In this document: one piece after another, positions 35,456 through 49,600 of the stretch
Numbering within the stretch: the stretch's first letter is position 1
Layout of the letters: every line of letters starts with the position of its first letter
Assembly (NCBI GenBank): GCA_964030475.1
Contig: CAXIPT010000002.1
Coordinates: forward strand, 15,490,590 to 15,554,589
Length of the DNA: 64,000 nt
Direction of reading: 5' to 3'
DNA from: Tethya wilhelma
Taxonomy: Eukaryota; Porifera; Demospongiae; Tethyida; Tethyidae
Made by a program: the position numbers and the translations under genes
The notes under the pieces: generated by a model
What the model was told of the DNA's origin: nothing
Database searches by the model: none
The model's input: only the letters and a program-made list of their open reading frames with translations

Positions 35456-36521
35456 TTAATCCATCCTACTTTGTTGTTCACTAGAATGCCAAGAGACAAA
35501 CTCAGCCATTTTGATTGGCAGGTATTCTCTGTACTCAATGTTGTACTCTACAATAGCACGTGCACTCAAACACTGAAGAGTTGGAGGTTTGGGTTCAAAT
35601 GACTCTATCACTTCAATAAAGTCTTCTTTTTTGTATTTTAGACAAAAGTCACGAACTGGCTTTACAGATTCTTTAGCAGTATTTTTCTGGAAGTTGACAG
35701 CATCAATATGAGCTCCATACTGTAAGAGGGTTCTAACACAACACACAGCAGAAGGGATTTGGAGTTTCACTGCTAAATGAAGAGGAAAATCACCACTACC
35801 ATCTTGACATTGAAAAGGACACCCATATTCCAGGAGCAACACAAGTACTTTGTCTAAAGGAATACCCAATAGACCAGCTTTTCTCATACGACTTGAGAGG
35901 GAGTCTCTGATGATGGTAGACCCATTGTCTCCAGTTGTAGAAATCCACTAGAGAATCGCGTCCACCTTCTGATGCTACACATACTACTGCTGACAGACCT
36001 CTATCATTAAGGGTATTCTTAGCACCAGCATCAACAAGAACTTTAACTACTTCTGGAGAACTACACATATGAAGTGGAGTATTTCCATTCTGCCCAGTAG
36101 TATGGATATTGGCTCCTTTATCGACCAATGCCTTCACACACTCTACATCTCCACAACTAGAGGCCACCCATAGAGCTGTGACAGAGATAGGGTGACAATG
36201 ATGTTTCATTAAAGTAACAGTCGTCTCCTGTTCAATATTCACGGGAAAATTCTTCAAAATGTATTTGAGGGTGTCTTGACATTCCCACACAACTGCTTCT
36301 ACTAATGGAGACTGTCCTTCAGGTACTTCTCTCATCATGAGTCGCTCCTTGAAGAGCAGAAGAATGCTTTCATTATCATTTACCAGCTGCTCAAACTTAC
36401 TAATGCTGGTATCATAATATGTAAGAGATTCAAAGATCGATTGAAGAGGGTCTGGCAGCTGAGTGGGAGTTGTAAGAGAAAGAGGAAGAGAAGGCTTCTT
36501 TGCAACAGGTTCTTCAGACAT
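35456..36521 (-). pseudogene. Fem-1-like copy 3 with internal deletion
   Basis: Nearly identical to copy 1 at both ends, with the same CACCATG start (36,521), the same acceptor context and the same FEM1-type C-terminus. About 690 bp corresponding to 8,990-9,681 of copy 1 are missing. The break at about 35,940 joins SLVD to what should be GDNGSTIIRDS, in the wrong frame, giving an unrelated tail and a stop at 35,796. The last 143 codons remain open from 35,887. No splice signals flank the gap, so it is a deletion and not an intron. Confidence 0.88.
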
Positions 36522-36636
36522 GGTGACTGGTTTAGTATTGTGGCGATAATCCGGATATTCCAAAATTTTATATAGGCTCCTATACAGCAAACAGTTCCCC
36601 AAAACAAGGCATCCTTAATCTACAGCATAATATAAT

Positions 36637-36712
36637 GAAAGTGTCACACACAAAACTTGCAGCCACTAGAGAATAATGAACTAGCTCACATAGTTACAAA
36701 TTTAGCACAGAA
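36637..36712. repeat. Fragment of dispersed repeat R1
   Basis: GTGTCACACACAAAACTTGCAG and ACAAATTTAGCACAGAATAA match the first part of R1 (13,788 and 27,414 copies). The sequence between them is diverged. The rest of 36,600-37,166 shows nothing recognisable. Confidence 0.55.
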
Positions 36713-37166
36713 TAAGGCATGTAATCCATCCATAAAATACTGTAACAAATCCCAACAAATAGTCACTGACGTACACGAGTGCAATCCTCGCTACGCTACA
36801 CTTACGCAAGGAAGTTTACCTCGTTAGCAATCCACTTAGTAGTTTTGTAGCATCACTTGAGTTAAGTGGATCGATAAGTACCGTTGATGTATATAATTGA
36901 TTAAGTGATGTTCTAAACCACAGACAATTACCAAGCAAACAATTATTGGACACATGTTCCCAAGTAGCCTCGTTCGTTCCCAAGCACAACTGTCTTATAA
37001 TTAACACCATGAAAACAATTTGAAACAAAATATATAGAGATTTATAATACAAGCCAACTACACTAACATAACCATAGTACAGCCATGTAACAATAAAAAA
37101 ATTATAATTATTGCCTATATCTAGTATACACAACTTATTATATAGTCATGACACACTCAATATAGT

Positions 37167-39817
37167 TTATTGTGACTTGTCTGGATACTGAACGTATTTG
37201 GCATCCTTGAACATAGGATTTTTGTATGTATCATCATCACTGTCAGGGCTGAAAGAACGTCTATCGTGTAGCCTAGATCTTTATAAAAAATAACAACAAT
37301 AACAATAAAATAAATGAATAAAAATGCATGGATACTAACTAGCCTCAGCCTGACAGGTGTAATCCATTGAAACACACCAAAATAAGCCTAAGAAAACCTC
37401 TACTAATAATCATTTGTGCAAAAAATATTTAATTTTCCCCTAACCTGCTTGTGGCTGGTTTATAGGTGGCTTTGGGTTTCTTCATTGTGAATATAACTAT
37501 TACAACGAGAGCCGTTAACAGTGTAAATAGGATGATGGCACCCAATATTGCTCCACTTATAACAACCCCCAAATAATGGACGCCATCTCCATCTTCAGAA
37601 GAAGATATTACCTTTACACCTATCACTGGATCTGAACATTAGAGATAGAAATCAGGTTACTGTCCATAATGAAAGGAGAATGATTGTAAAGTACCTGACA
37701 TCCCAGCAGATGTCACTGTGCTCACTGATACATTGTATTCAATTCCCGGAGTCAGGTTTGCTAAGACAACCTGGTTTTCTGACCAGGGCACCCTCACTGT
37801 TTCGACCAACTGTCTCTTCCTTGTGTTGTGTACAATAGGCTTGTACATTACAACGTAGTCTGCTAAGCCTTTCAGTTCAACAAGTGTTTGTTTCTCCCAA
37901 GTAACAGTGACAGCCGTGGAATTGATTTCAGAAACCCTTACATTCTTTGGTGATGGAGGTACTGTATGTTCATGGGATAAGAAAATTAATACTGTGACTG
38001 TATACAATACAATAAGTTCAAGAAGCTCAATGGCTGAGCATGAGAAGGTCTTCCATATAATAATGTATTAAAGTATTACTAGTGACGATGTTGAACATCA
38101 AAGGGGCGAGCCGTTATCATTGCTATGTAGCAAACAATTAAATTTCATCAATAATAATTATTGATGTTACTTCAGCTACATATACAACACACATAAAAAT
38201 GAAAGCTGAATATTAACCAGGCCTGATGTGGGACAAATGAAGTAAAGTGTACTTGAAAATGTATATAGCATGACTGAGTAGAAAGATCCGATTGCTATTT
38301 GTTCAAGAACTGACAGGCAGGTGTATGTGCTAGTATAGGAGCCAGCAGTACTACCTGTTGATTTTGGGGCTTTGCTATCCTCTACTCAGCTATGCTCCCT
38401 TTTGGTAGTTTTCAGCCCCTCTAATTGTGGTCTCTCCGGTCATTGCATGGCTCAGTTAACTAAAAGGGCACCAACTTGGCGAGTATTTAAGTTTACTCTC
38501 TTTTCAGCTCAAGCAGTAGCTTTCTTTCTCAGTCACCACTGATCAAGTTTCTCTCTGATTGAAGTGCAAAATCACGATGAACACGTGGACCTACACGCAT
38601 GCGCTGTAGATTGAGATGCACTGGCAATGATCGTCATAAACATATACCATATTTTATATGACGAGGACGTACGACAGACAACAAATATATAACATATAAC
38701 ATAATAATTATAACATATAATATATAGAAAATTTCGCCGTTGACTACACTAGTGTGGGGCTCGCTCCGGCTCGCCCCAACTAAGCCTGAAGGTGGTAGTT
38801 GACAATCTCAATGCTCTACACTAATTCTACCCTTTGACACAACAGTAATGAATATCATGCGTTAATGTCTCCATGGTACATACCTCCCTCTTGGGTAAAA
38901 CAGTAGTGGTATTCCTCTGCTCCACAACCAGCTACATTGATAGCTTTCACACGAATTTCATATGGAACCATGCCAGCTGGATAAGAGAGTGTACAATTAT
39001 TGCAAACTGTCTATTAGTTGTTTGTGATAGTATTGCTTACTTAGTCCTTCATTTAGGAAGACCTCTTGAGAATTAGTGCTAAAGTTGGCGATATCAACTA
39101 GGACCACATCTTTTGCACTATCAGCTTTTGTTTGTAGCTCTCTCACTTCAACCTGGTAGCTAAGCGCTTCTCCAAGATCATCATTTGGTGGTTCCCACGA
39201 AATAGCTAGTTCAGATGGTGATAAACTTTGGTTACATGACAAATTCACAATCACCTCTGGAGCTGAATGGAAAACAAAATGATGTTACCACACCAAAATC
39301 ATACAATAATAATGAATAATCTAATACAAGGCTCAGCAGTTCAGTGGTAAGAGTATTAGACTATAGAATTTGAAAAACCTGGGTTCAAAACTCAGCTAGA
39401 TCTTAAAATTTTTCCAATGAACTTTCATGTAACTTACATGTACTTTTCACATTGATAGTAGTCTCATCAAAGTGGTTTATGATTTGGGCTTCTGTAATAT
39501 TGACAACAGCATGACACATGTACAGACCACTGTTGTTTGCATTGATGTCAGTGAAGATCAGTTGTCTAGTTTCAGGACTGAACATTGGGTTGCTGTCCTC
39601 CTCAACTGACACTTCACTCCCGTCAGGACCAACCCAGGTAACAGTAGGTGACACAAAGAGGTTCTCAACTGCATTAGAGGTACAGTTTACTATCCTTGCT
39701 TCACCACAGACATTCTCTGATGAGGGATGTCGGGATGCTATAGCAATGATTGGAGGGCGAGATGGAAGTGCTGCAAAATAAGAAGTCATAACAGATATTT
39801 TAGTGTGTATTATATAA

Positions 39818-39848
<31 letters not shown>

Positions 39849-40562
39849 TGTAGACAGATTAAGACTTACGTTGCACTGTAAGGTCATAGGAAATACTGCC
39901 ACTAGTTGAGGCAACAAATGGTGAATCATCACTTGGACTGAACGTCACATTCAAGATGTAATCCTTTGAGTTCTGTGGAGTCAGTGGTTGAAATCTTAAG
40001 TCAGCTTGATATGGCGGTGATGTCAAGACTTGACGATTGTCAGTAGTAGACCAAACACCAACAGCAGTGACGTTAGTATCCACACTAGGATCTAGCTGAG
40101 CAACACCAGTTAGTGTGAATAGTGTGCCATTGTAGGGAACAGGGTGGTCAGCGATGAACAACACTGGAGGTGAAACTGCACAATATAGAGAGAGCAGATG
40201 AACATCAATTTATAAGAGTCCCATGTACATCCAGGCTAAGTCAACTTACTTCTAATGGTGAAATTCCAGGTGCTGCTGCTGCTCAATTCGATTAGTTCTG
40301 CCTGTGGGATATTAATGGTTGCTCTACACGTATACATCCCCCCATGAGAAGTATGCAATGGAATGAAGATCAGTGCCGATGTGGAAACATTGGTGACCAC
40401 ATTGACATCAGAAATATCAGTATTTGAAGACCAGCTTAATACAGGGGCAGAGATTAAATTTGCCACGGTAGTGACCTGACATGTGAGAGTGTGATTTCCT
40501 CCAGCAGTGGGCAAAGGAACAGATGAATAGATGCTGATAATTGGTTGCGGTAATCCTGCAAG

Positions 40563-40602
<40 letters not shown>

Positions 40603-43600
40603 GTAACCGTGGAGAGTTTGAAACGTTATTTGACTTACGTAAGATAGACAGTGTAGTTTCATTCACCACAGGATCACTGTTCACCACATTGGGGTGCATG
40701 GAAGACACTAGAGCGGAGCACTCATATGATGAATTCGTATCATTGAAGATCAGAGGAGAGAACAGCAATGAGATTTGAATGCCAGTCTTAGATATCACTC
40801 TATCCAATAGAGTCACTCTACTGTCAAGAGCCAATTCTTCTGGTCTAGTAAAGTTCCTCTCAATTTCAAAGTCGGTATCCAGACCTGTTGTGTTCACTGT
40901 GATCACACACAGGAGGGTGAAAACTATGCCTTCATAGAGAGGGTCTTCTTGGCTCTGGAGGATATCAACTGATGCTGGAGATGGCACTGTGGAAGCAAGG
41001 GAAGACACAAATAATTTTTATTTCTGGTTTATTGGGTATCATCGATTCTAACAGAATTGAAGAGCTATAGAGTCTGCACTAGTTACTATAAACTTACATT
41101 TCACTATTACTGTAAATGGCTCATCCACAGTATGGTTGAGCACTTCTGTTCTTGGGATGGTTAGTGTTGTTCTACAAATGTACTCTCCAGCCTGTGATGT
41201 CATAATACTATTGAAAATCAACTTACTCGTGACAAACACATCACTTTCAGTCTCTTCTGGGTCAACAATGGTAAAGTCCTCATTCCTTGGAACTTCCACA
41301 CCATTTCCATCCAGCCACTGAATTGAAATTACAGTCAAAGAAGTCAAGTGTGGGTGACGAGTTGTAGTGCAAAACAGGGTGTAGTTTGGATGACCAGCAA
41401 TGGAGAGTCCTTGTTCAGTAACACTGACATTCTGGGAAGGGAAACCTAAAACACACATGTATGCAGCACAGAAAGATATAAAGTAATTCACTTTCAATTT
41501 GTGTTACTGAAGTTTATCTCACTTGAAATATTTGTGATGGTTCTCACTGCTAACACAGTTGTTCCAGTTATGAATGTCTCATTTTGTGGTATGAGAATTG
41601 CAGTACAAGTGTAGGTTTCAGTATCATCAAAGTCCAGGGGATTAAATCGGAGTGTTGCCTGGTAACTGAAAGGTGCTGTCATAATAGTTCCATTACTAAC
41701 TGTGACTCTACCATCATTGGTATCTTCCAGGATTGTTCCATTCCTTTGCCAACTAGTCTGAACAGAAACAGGTGAGTCCACCGCAGAGCTGACCTCTATA
41801 TTACATGATAAGGTTAGATCAATGCCTTGGAAGAACTCTGTATCTCGTGGGAATCCAACAGTGGTTAATCTTGGAGAAGGAACTATTAACAATGAAGAAC
41901 AAGTGTTGCTTAGTAATAAGATTGTTAGGTAGTTGTATGCATTTTGAGATTTAATGTTATGACTGTGTAATGTACTCCCAGATTAGCCTCGTACCAGGCC
42001 ACACCCTCTTTTAGTGTTACACACTAAGAATTGGGAGGGCCTGGTATATAACGGCACGTGAGGTCGAACAGTGGTCGAACCGTATCATAGTTGTGACGTA
42101 GGCAAACCGAAAAACGTCACTTCCGTTTTGTGAAAAGAGAAATTTTGGCAAAAAACAAGCCCTTGGAGCTCATCTCGCTAGCGAGACTACTTGAGGGAAG
42201 TTGCTAGCCATTGCCCGTACAGCTCAACGTGGTTTTTCGCCATAATTTTCAACTTTCCAAGTAAGTAATAGGTAATTTTACCAGCTGCTGATCTAGCTAA
42301 GACTGTGTAAGTTTGTCAGACAACTTACGATAGACTCGAATATATCGTTCAGTGTTTAAAATCAGAGCATAGCTACTGTACGCTATTGCCGTCTTCATTG
42401 CTGTCTTTGAACGTCTTGTAAATATCAGAGTTTGGTGGACTGTGCTTTCTGCCATTTTTACCGCTGCTTGCCAGGAGAATCCATGGAAATGCTAAAATTT
42501 TCTATGCGCTTCTGACGTCATTCACGTGCCGTCATATACCAGGCCCTCCCGCTTTTCAACGTGTAACTTGAAGAGCTGGGAGGAGCCTGGGAACGAGGCT
42601 ACTCCCAGATACTTATAACATGACAATTGCTATTAAAGCACAAAATTCACAGCCTCAAATCCGAAATCACAACTATTCATAATGCAAATCAAAGCACTTA
42701 CTTTGCACATTGACAACTATAGTTTCTGCTCCACTGCCTTCTACTCCAGTCTCTGGGATGTTGAGTGTGACACTGCACGTGTAGGTTCCTCCATGACTAG
42801 TACGAAGTGGGGAGAAAGAGAGGACAACCTCATTAACAGATGTGACATTAAATATCAAAGAGCTTTGGTCATCTACAGCTGGTCCACTCCAAGTCACAAC
42901 AGGCCCAGCAATCACATTGCTAGGAGTAATCTCAGCAGAGCATGTTATGTTAAGGCTGTCACCAGCAGTGGCCACATCACTAGTAGTTGTGATGCTGACC
43001 AGTGTCACAGTTGGTGCTGTGTGACAAGAATAGGTTCACTCATCATCATTATTATTATCAACACAAGTGTATTATTGTTAACCTCATTTCCAGACTCCTC
43101 CCTCGCGTAAGAAATATACGCGAGGGAGGACCCTGGAGCCTGGGAACGAGGCTATAATGGTTACCTTGAACATTGAGTGATACAGTTCCTGAACCTACAT
43201 CACTAGCAGTTGTAGAGCTAAGCCGATCAAGATCAGTTGGACTGATGCTAGCGAGGCAGGTGAAGTTTGTATTGTCAGCAGTGGTTACAGGATACAGGAT
43301 GAGGGTGCTGGTGATACTTGATGAAGACTCCATTATGGGAGATATGGTCACTCTTTCTGTAGCATTGGACAGTACATCAACCCCCCTTGTCCAAGCTACT
43401 GATACATTGACAGACTCTCTGAGGCTTGCATCAAACTCTATAGTGCAGATCAACATTAGAGGGGAAACTGTTCCTGCATACACTATTCCTGATGGAGACC
43501 TAATCCTGACACTTGGAGTAGGAACTACAAGGTATAAGAATTAGGGGAACAGTAAAATTAAATTTGTTCAAAATTTACATTGTCTATTAAACTTACGCTT

Positions 43601-46600
43601 TACTGTTGGTCTTGAAAATGGTAGTCCCAATACAGGACAGTACAAGGTACATGGCTCCAGCATGAAAACAACTTCACTGGTTGTCTCTGTGTAATCAAAA
43701 ATATGCAAGTAGAAAGTTTCAGTGCCACTTCTTGCATCTCGATCTCTGGTAATCCAAGAGTTTTCCGGAGGGAGTACAATTGTCTCATTGTCAACATTTT
43801 TGGTACCATTAACTGATGGTGCAGCAGTTCTTAGAATACCCTGTGTATCTTCATATCTGTAGTAGACCCAACCAGTCATGTTTGAAGTGGTCCGTACAAT
43901 CAGTGGTGGTGCCATGGTGTCATTGATAACGGAGATGATAGTGCCAATACTCACATTGTATTTCTGTAGTGTTCTGCTGCTGTAGAGTGTATCAGGATAT
44001 CCCTGATAGTCATTTCGGTCATTCACAAGAAAGTCCGATATATTGTCATTTTCATTGGTGGTGTAGATCATGACATTCCTGATGAGTTCATGGGTTTGTA
44101 AGTCATCAAGAATTGAGAGTCTGGGATCACCAAGTGGATTCCTGTTTTCAAATGTAGCCGAATACCTTGAAAATTCCCCTTGTAAGCTTGAGATCATGTA
44201 CCATCTTGCAACCATAGTTGAGTTTGGAAGAAGATCACCAAATTCAACATTCAGAGATGGACTAGCTCTTTCATTACCAATGTTAGCACCAATAATCATG
44301 AAGTCAATAAGCAATCCTCTATCATTATCGATAATCTCTGGTTGTGAGGAGGATATGTGACAGTCATATGCAGTTCCATAGCCAGCATTTCTTACAGCAA
44401 TTCCAAGTGTAAATGGAATTGAAGGCTCAACTTCCACAGTAAAGGGATCGTCTGCTACGACATTCTTCTCCAAGAAGTAGTGGACAAGCAGTGAGGCATC
44501 AGGACTGACAACAATGGGCGTTGGATAGAGAGAAACTGTAATGTTTTCACCGCTCACAATATAACTGAAGGAGCCACCTATAGTGTATATGTGCTGTGAC
44601 TCGGGAGCAGCCTCTGAATATGGCACAATCAGCCATTCCACAGCTCCCGTTGCATCACTTGCTAGTGACCACCTGCCACTCTCCCTAGTCCTCAGAGAGC
44701 CCGAGAGTGTACCATTGCCAATAGAGAAGAGATGGTTGGCTACACTTCTATCAGTCAAATCAACGATGATAATATCAATGGATATTTCTTCAAGAGGAGA
44801 ATCTTCTAGATTGTCTATTTCCAATCTAGCAAGAAATGCTTCCCTAGTGATTGCTAGCTCCTGTTGGATTCGTATTCTTACTACTGCACACACTCCAGCT
44901 TCATCTTCCAAATTATCGATCTGGTTTAGCTGACCACTAGTAAATCTGTAAGCGTCTACAAAGGATGAAAATCCCTTTCTTATTGCAATGTCATTGTAAG
45001 TATTGATGTTGCTACTAAACTCCTGTACTTGTGCAAATGATGCAATATTGGAGCTAGATCCTTCAGCTGGCTCCAGTGTACCATTGTTCCATCCTGATAT
45101 GGTGTTGTTGATTCTATTTAGCAGTCTAACTATCATCTCTATTGTGGTACCATTTGGTGGAGGCACAGACAATACACCAGTGAGTTCACTTGACGAAATA
45201 AGCACACCTTCTTCACTTGCATCATCCATAACAGGTCTCAGGACATTAGACACCCATTGTGGATCACCAACTGAGAGCCATGCTTCATCCCCAAGGACTT
45301 CAATACCTAGAGCAATGTTCTGCTGGATTGGATAAAAAGATTCAACCACCTCAGTTATTGAAGTTCTTACGGTTCTCTTCTTGCGATTACTAGTTCCTAC
45401 ATCTAGGCAAGTGCTGAATACGTTTTGCCGGACTGCACAGATCGCCAGACCAGTCCAGTCATTTCCTATCGTACACTGAAGCAAGTCAACAGTATTTGAA
45501 ACAATATTTGTTGGGGATATATTTCCATCTAGAATATTTTGCACGACTGGTATGCATCCTGAGTATGGGAATCGACTAAGCAGCAGCTCTTCTGGTGATG
45601 ATGGTATCGAAGACAAACACCCTAAGACAGATGATATACATGGATTGCAAAATTGTGGGGTGGAAGTCGAATATCCTTTAAAGTCACCCGTTGGAGTAGC
45701 AGGCCTTGATGGTGCAGATGGGCCTGGTTCAAATGGGGAACTTGGAGGAGTATTATCACCAGTGGCAGTCCGTGGTCTTACTGGATCACCTGATGGAGGA
45801 TCAGTCTGACGTCCTCCAGCCCTAGGCCCAACAAAATCACCCAATTGACGGCTGCAAATTGCCGGTTCTTTGAGTATGATAGGAGTCGATCGAAACAGTG
45901 GTTCATTGCAGACATAGCTGTAAATGACATTTATCTGGTATGTTACCCAATTCACTGCTCTTGATAAACCATTTGCTAAAAGACGACTAGCAGCATTACG
46001 TTTTTGAATGTTCTTTCTCGAAGAATTAATTGACACGATAATTGAGGAAAGAGGTTCTAGATGACCAATTGATCCAGAACTTACTGAAAACACTAAACTT
46101 GGATGAGATGGAAGTTGTATTGTAAGGTCGTCTGCTCTAATAAGACCATGATTTGTTATGTTTATCTGAATACTATCGATAAGGTTATTTTCCAGATCAT
46201 TTAAGTTGATTTCATGTGGAGTAGCAGTAACCACTGGTATTGGTACTCTTGTTTCAAAATCTGCTTCAATAGATATAGCATAAACATCCTGGAATGTGGT
46301 TGGTGTAACACTCCATCTGTACACCACAGTTTGTCTTTGCAGAAATACAGTCAATACTGGATAATTTATGGACGTTATAACAATCTGGCGAACCGTCAGG
46401 TGAGATGGAGATTCAACACGAATTTCATAGCGATCTTCATAGATATTGCTGAAAGTGGTTGTACCATTGCCTGGAGTTGTTGACTGTGTGAGGTGTATGT
46501 TGCGTTGGTTGTTTACTAGGGTGACAGCTGCATCACTCACAAGTGGTCGTCCACCTGCAAAGTATGTGTACTCATCTTCCACAACTACTGTTAAGTTCAT

Positions 46601-49600
46601 CAAAGTATTGGATGAGACAGTCAGTCTAATGGGAAGAGGTGTGCTTGCCTCACTGCTTGCAATAACAATAGTAGCTCTTAACACACCAAACTGTTGTGCT
46701 GCCAAACTTTGACTCAAGAGTGTTAGTACGGCTGACTCTCCAGTTGCCAAGCTCAAACTCCCTTCGATTTGCTGAGAATTTCCAAAGCTAACAAATGAAA
46801 GAAGATCTACATCAGGCAAAATAGCCCTGACATCATTAGCTGTAGCTCCTCCAAAATTTGTTACTCTAAACTGAAATATCTGTGAACTGCCTCGTATGAT
46901 TCTGCTATTAATTGAAGATGGCTCGACCAAAAGTATTGGGAGTATAGAATCAGTTTGTAAGCGTGTGAGTATCTGCAGCATTGTTCCTTCTCTTGCTTCC
47001 ACTGAAATGTAAAAAGCTCCTCTTAAAAGTCTTGATGAAACAACTCTGATATCCATACTAAGTTGTTCTCCAGGATCCAATGAGCTGTTTGCAGGCAAGA
47101 ATATCTCAACACTGATTTCAGTTGTGTTTGGCAGTACAGGAGTTGCTGTAAGTCCACTTAAAGTTTCAGGTCCATCATTACGAATAGTGGAAGCATTATA
47201 GAATGTCTGCTCAAACCGATCAATACCTTCTCCATTCAACATGATGACTTGTGGGATAGATTTCATTCCAAGAATTCTAAATTGCATTTGAGATGTGGTT
47301 CCTTGCATTGTAGAAGCTGGATGCCGTGCTCTAACAGAGTACATGCCATATTCCGTTGGTGAAGGATTAAATATCACCGAAAAGTTTCCATCATTGCTTG
47401 TGGAAGCATTAATGGTTCTTGTTGTTCCGTTATTAGTGATATCAATGTAAACAGGTACAATACCTTCCAAATAGTCTTCAACTAAATTGTTTGGTGAGTA
47501 TTCAACATATCCACTAAGTGTGATTGGCTGGGGGTAGGGAAAAGTGGCTCGAGCCACTGCAGGCCTTAGGTAGGCACTGTAACCAGGAATGACTTGAAGA
47601 GACCATTGAACTTGAGTACTGTTGACTTGATTTTCAATTTGCACACTGACAGAATGATTTCCACCTTGAGCTCTACTCCAACTGACCTCCCCTGTATTTT
47701 GATCCACAATTAGATTACGGGGGCCTGAGATCAGAGACCACACAAGGGGTGGTGACCCCTGAGACAAGCGTAGAGGAGTCCTGTATTCTTCAGCTTCCAA
47801 CAAGGTTGTATCATTGACATCCTCTGCTATTGGGTCGTAGATCAGTATGTCACAATTTTCACCATACCATGGTCTGTTGCACTGGCATTCTCCAAGTGAG
47901 CAAATGCCACGTGGAGTGCTCTCATTTCGACCACAAGCATGAGCTGGGCAGAGATCATACAAAAAAACAACTTGTAAAGCAGATGTGTTTCTACCACAGC
48001 CACTGACTGTCCAATTACGCACAAAACTACCGGGACAAACATGTTCTGCATCTTGATAAGTAAGCTGTAGTCCTAGCTCAAGTCCACAGGGACCAGGAGC
48101 ACTTGCTGTCTGATTTGATACTGCAAACTCAGCCTCAGTGCTGTCACATGGCAGACTCACTTGAGGCAATAGTGCTATAGCTGGTGAAAAATCTAGGTTT
48201 ATAGCTTGCACTAAACTGGCAACATTACCAGCTGCATCCATTGCTGTCCAAGTACGACTAATAAAGCATTGGCTGTACACATCACTAACTATCACATCTG
48301 TATACACCAGAGAAACAGCTTCCACTCTATTGTCAACAGCCTGAGCCTGACCAGTACTTTCTGGAGCAGAGTTTTCACATGTGGCACTAGTATTTTGAAC
48401 ATCTCCAAAGATATGAGGTGGTTCAAAGTCAGTCACCCACGAGTAAGATATACTGTTTGCACGATTGCCAACTTGGTCTGCCGCTATCACTGACAATGAA
48501 TAGTCTGTACTTGGCTCTAGTGATGGTGTAGTAAACTCACCACTGTCACATGACGAAATACTCACCAGAGTACCATTGGAAGTGAATGAGCATTCAAATG
48601 AGCAGATTTCATCACAAGAAAAGGAAAGAGTGAAAAATTGCTGATTCGATACTGGATTCGGCACCCTTACAAATACTGCACTATCAGGTGGTGTTGTATC
48701 GACCATAAACATATGTGTTGCATTGGCTACATTTCCAGCTTCATCTGTAGCTCTGATCTCCAGTCGATACACACCTTCACTCAATCCATACCCCCTCCAG
48801 TAGGCTTCAGAGCAGTTGACCTCTATTTGTACTGTATTGCGAAGAGTAAGTAAACAATACCATGTAACATTTTCGTTGCTTTCCCATGAAAACGAAGCAT
48901 TTGTGTTGGTAATTGCAGCATTCTCCAGAAATGTGATCACAGGTGGGGTTATGTCCATCACAACAAATGTCCAGAAGTTTTTATCCATCACAGGCTCACT
49001 TCCTGGTCCACAGTGCTCAAGTCCTTGTACAATTCCTCTATCAAATGTTATGTAGTACTCAGTCTTTTCTTCAAACACAAAGTTCGGTCTAATAGAAATC
49101 CTTCTTGTTTCCTCAAATGCTACTTCTGATGATGTTGATGAATCAATACTGTATACGATTTCCTCCGTCATATACACATGGAATGCTATATCAGCCCTCA
49201 CTGATGGCCGCACTAGATCAGAATCAAATTGAACTTGCCACACTGTATTTGATGGGTACACAAGCTCTTGATAAGGTGTCAGGGTTGTTAAATTTGGTGC
49301 AGGTGGGAAAAATCCAGGCAACAAATCGATGCAGTTTTGTTCACTTGTAAGTCCATCAGATCTGACAGCTGTGAAACAGAACATGTGAGTTTGATTCTGC
49401 TGGCTGACACTTGGTGTCCACGTGATATTGACATAGTAGATATTCAAATTGGGTGCTGTTTGTGTTAGATCTCCAACGAGAGTGCCAAGCGGTGGGATAA
49501 CCTGTATTTCCATTATGGATGCATCAGATATGGAACTATTGGCAATCAGTTGTGTTGTGAATGTAGTCTCAGGTGGAATCGCCACACAGGATCCCTGGCG

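Noticed and set aside
38740..38800. GC-rich palindrome GGGGCTCGCTCCGGCTCGCCCC as a transposon end
   Set aside because: A short related word occurs at 38,105, but no matching termini or duplication could be established.
44583..46712. Several plus-strand frames of 85-116 codons across the giant receptor exon
   Set aside because: Shadows of a continuous 6.7-kb minus-strand frame; no family resemblance.
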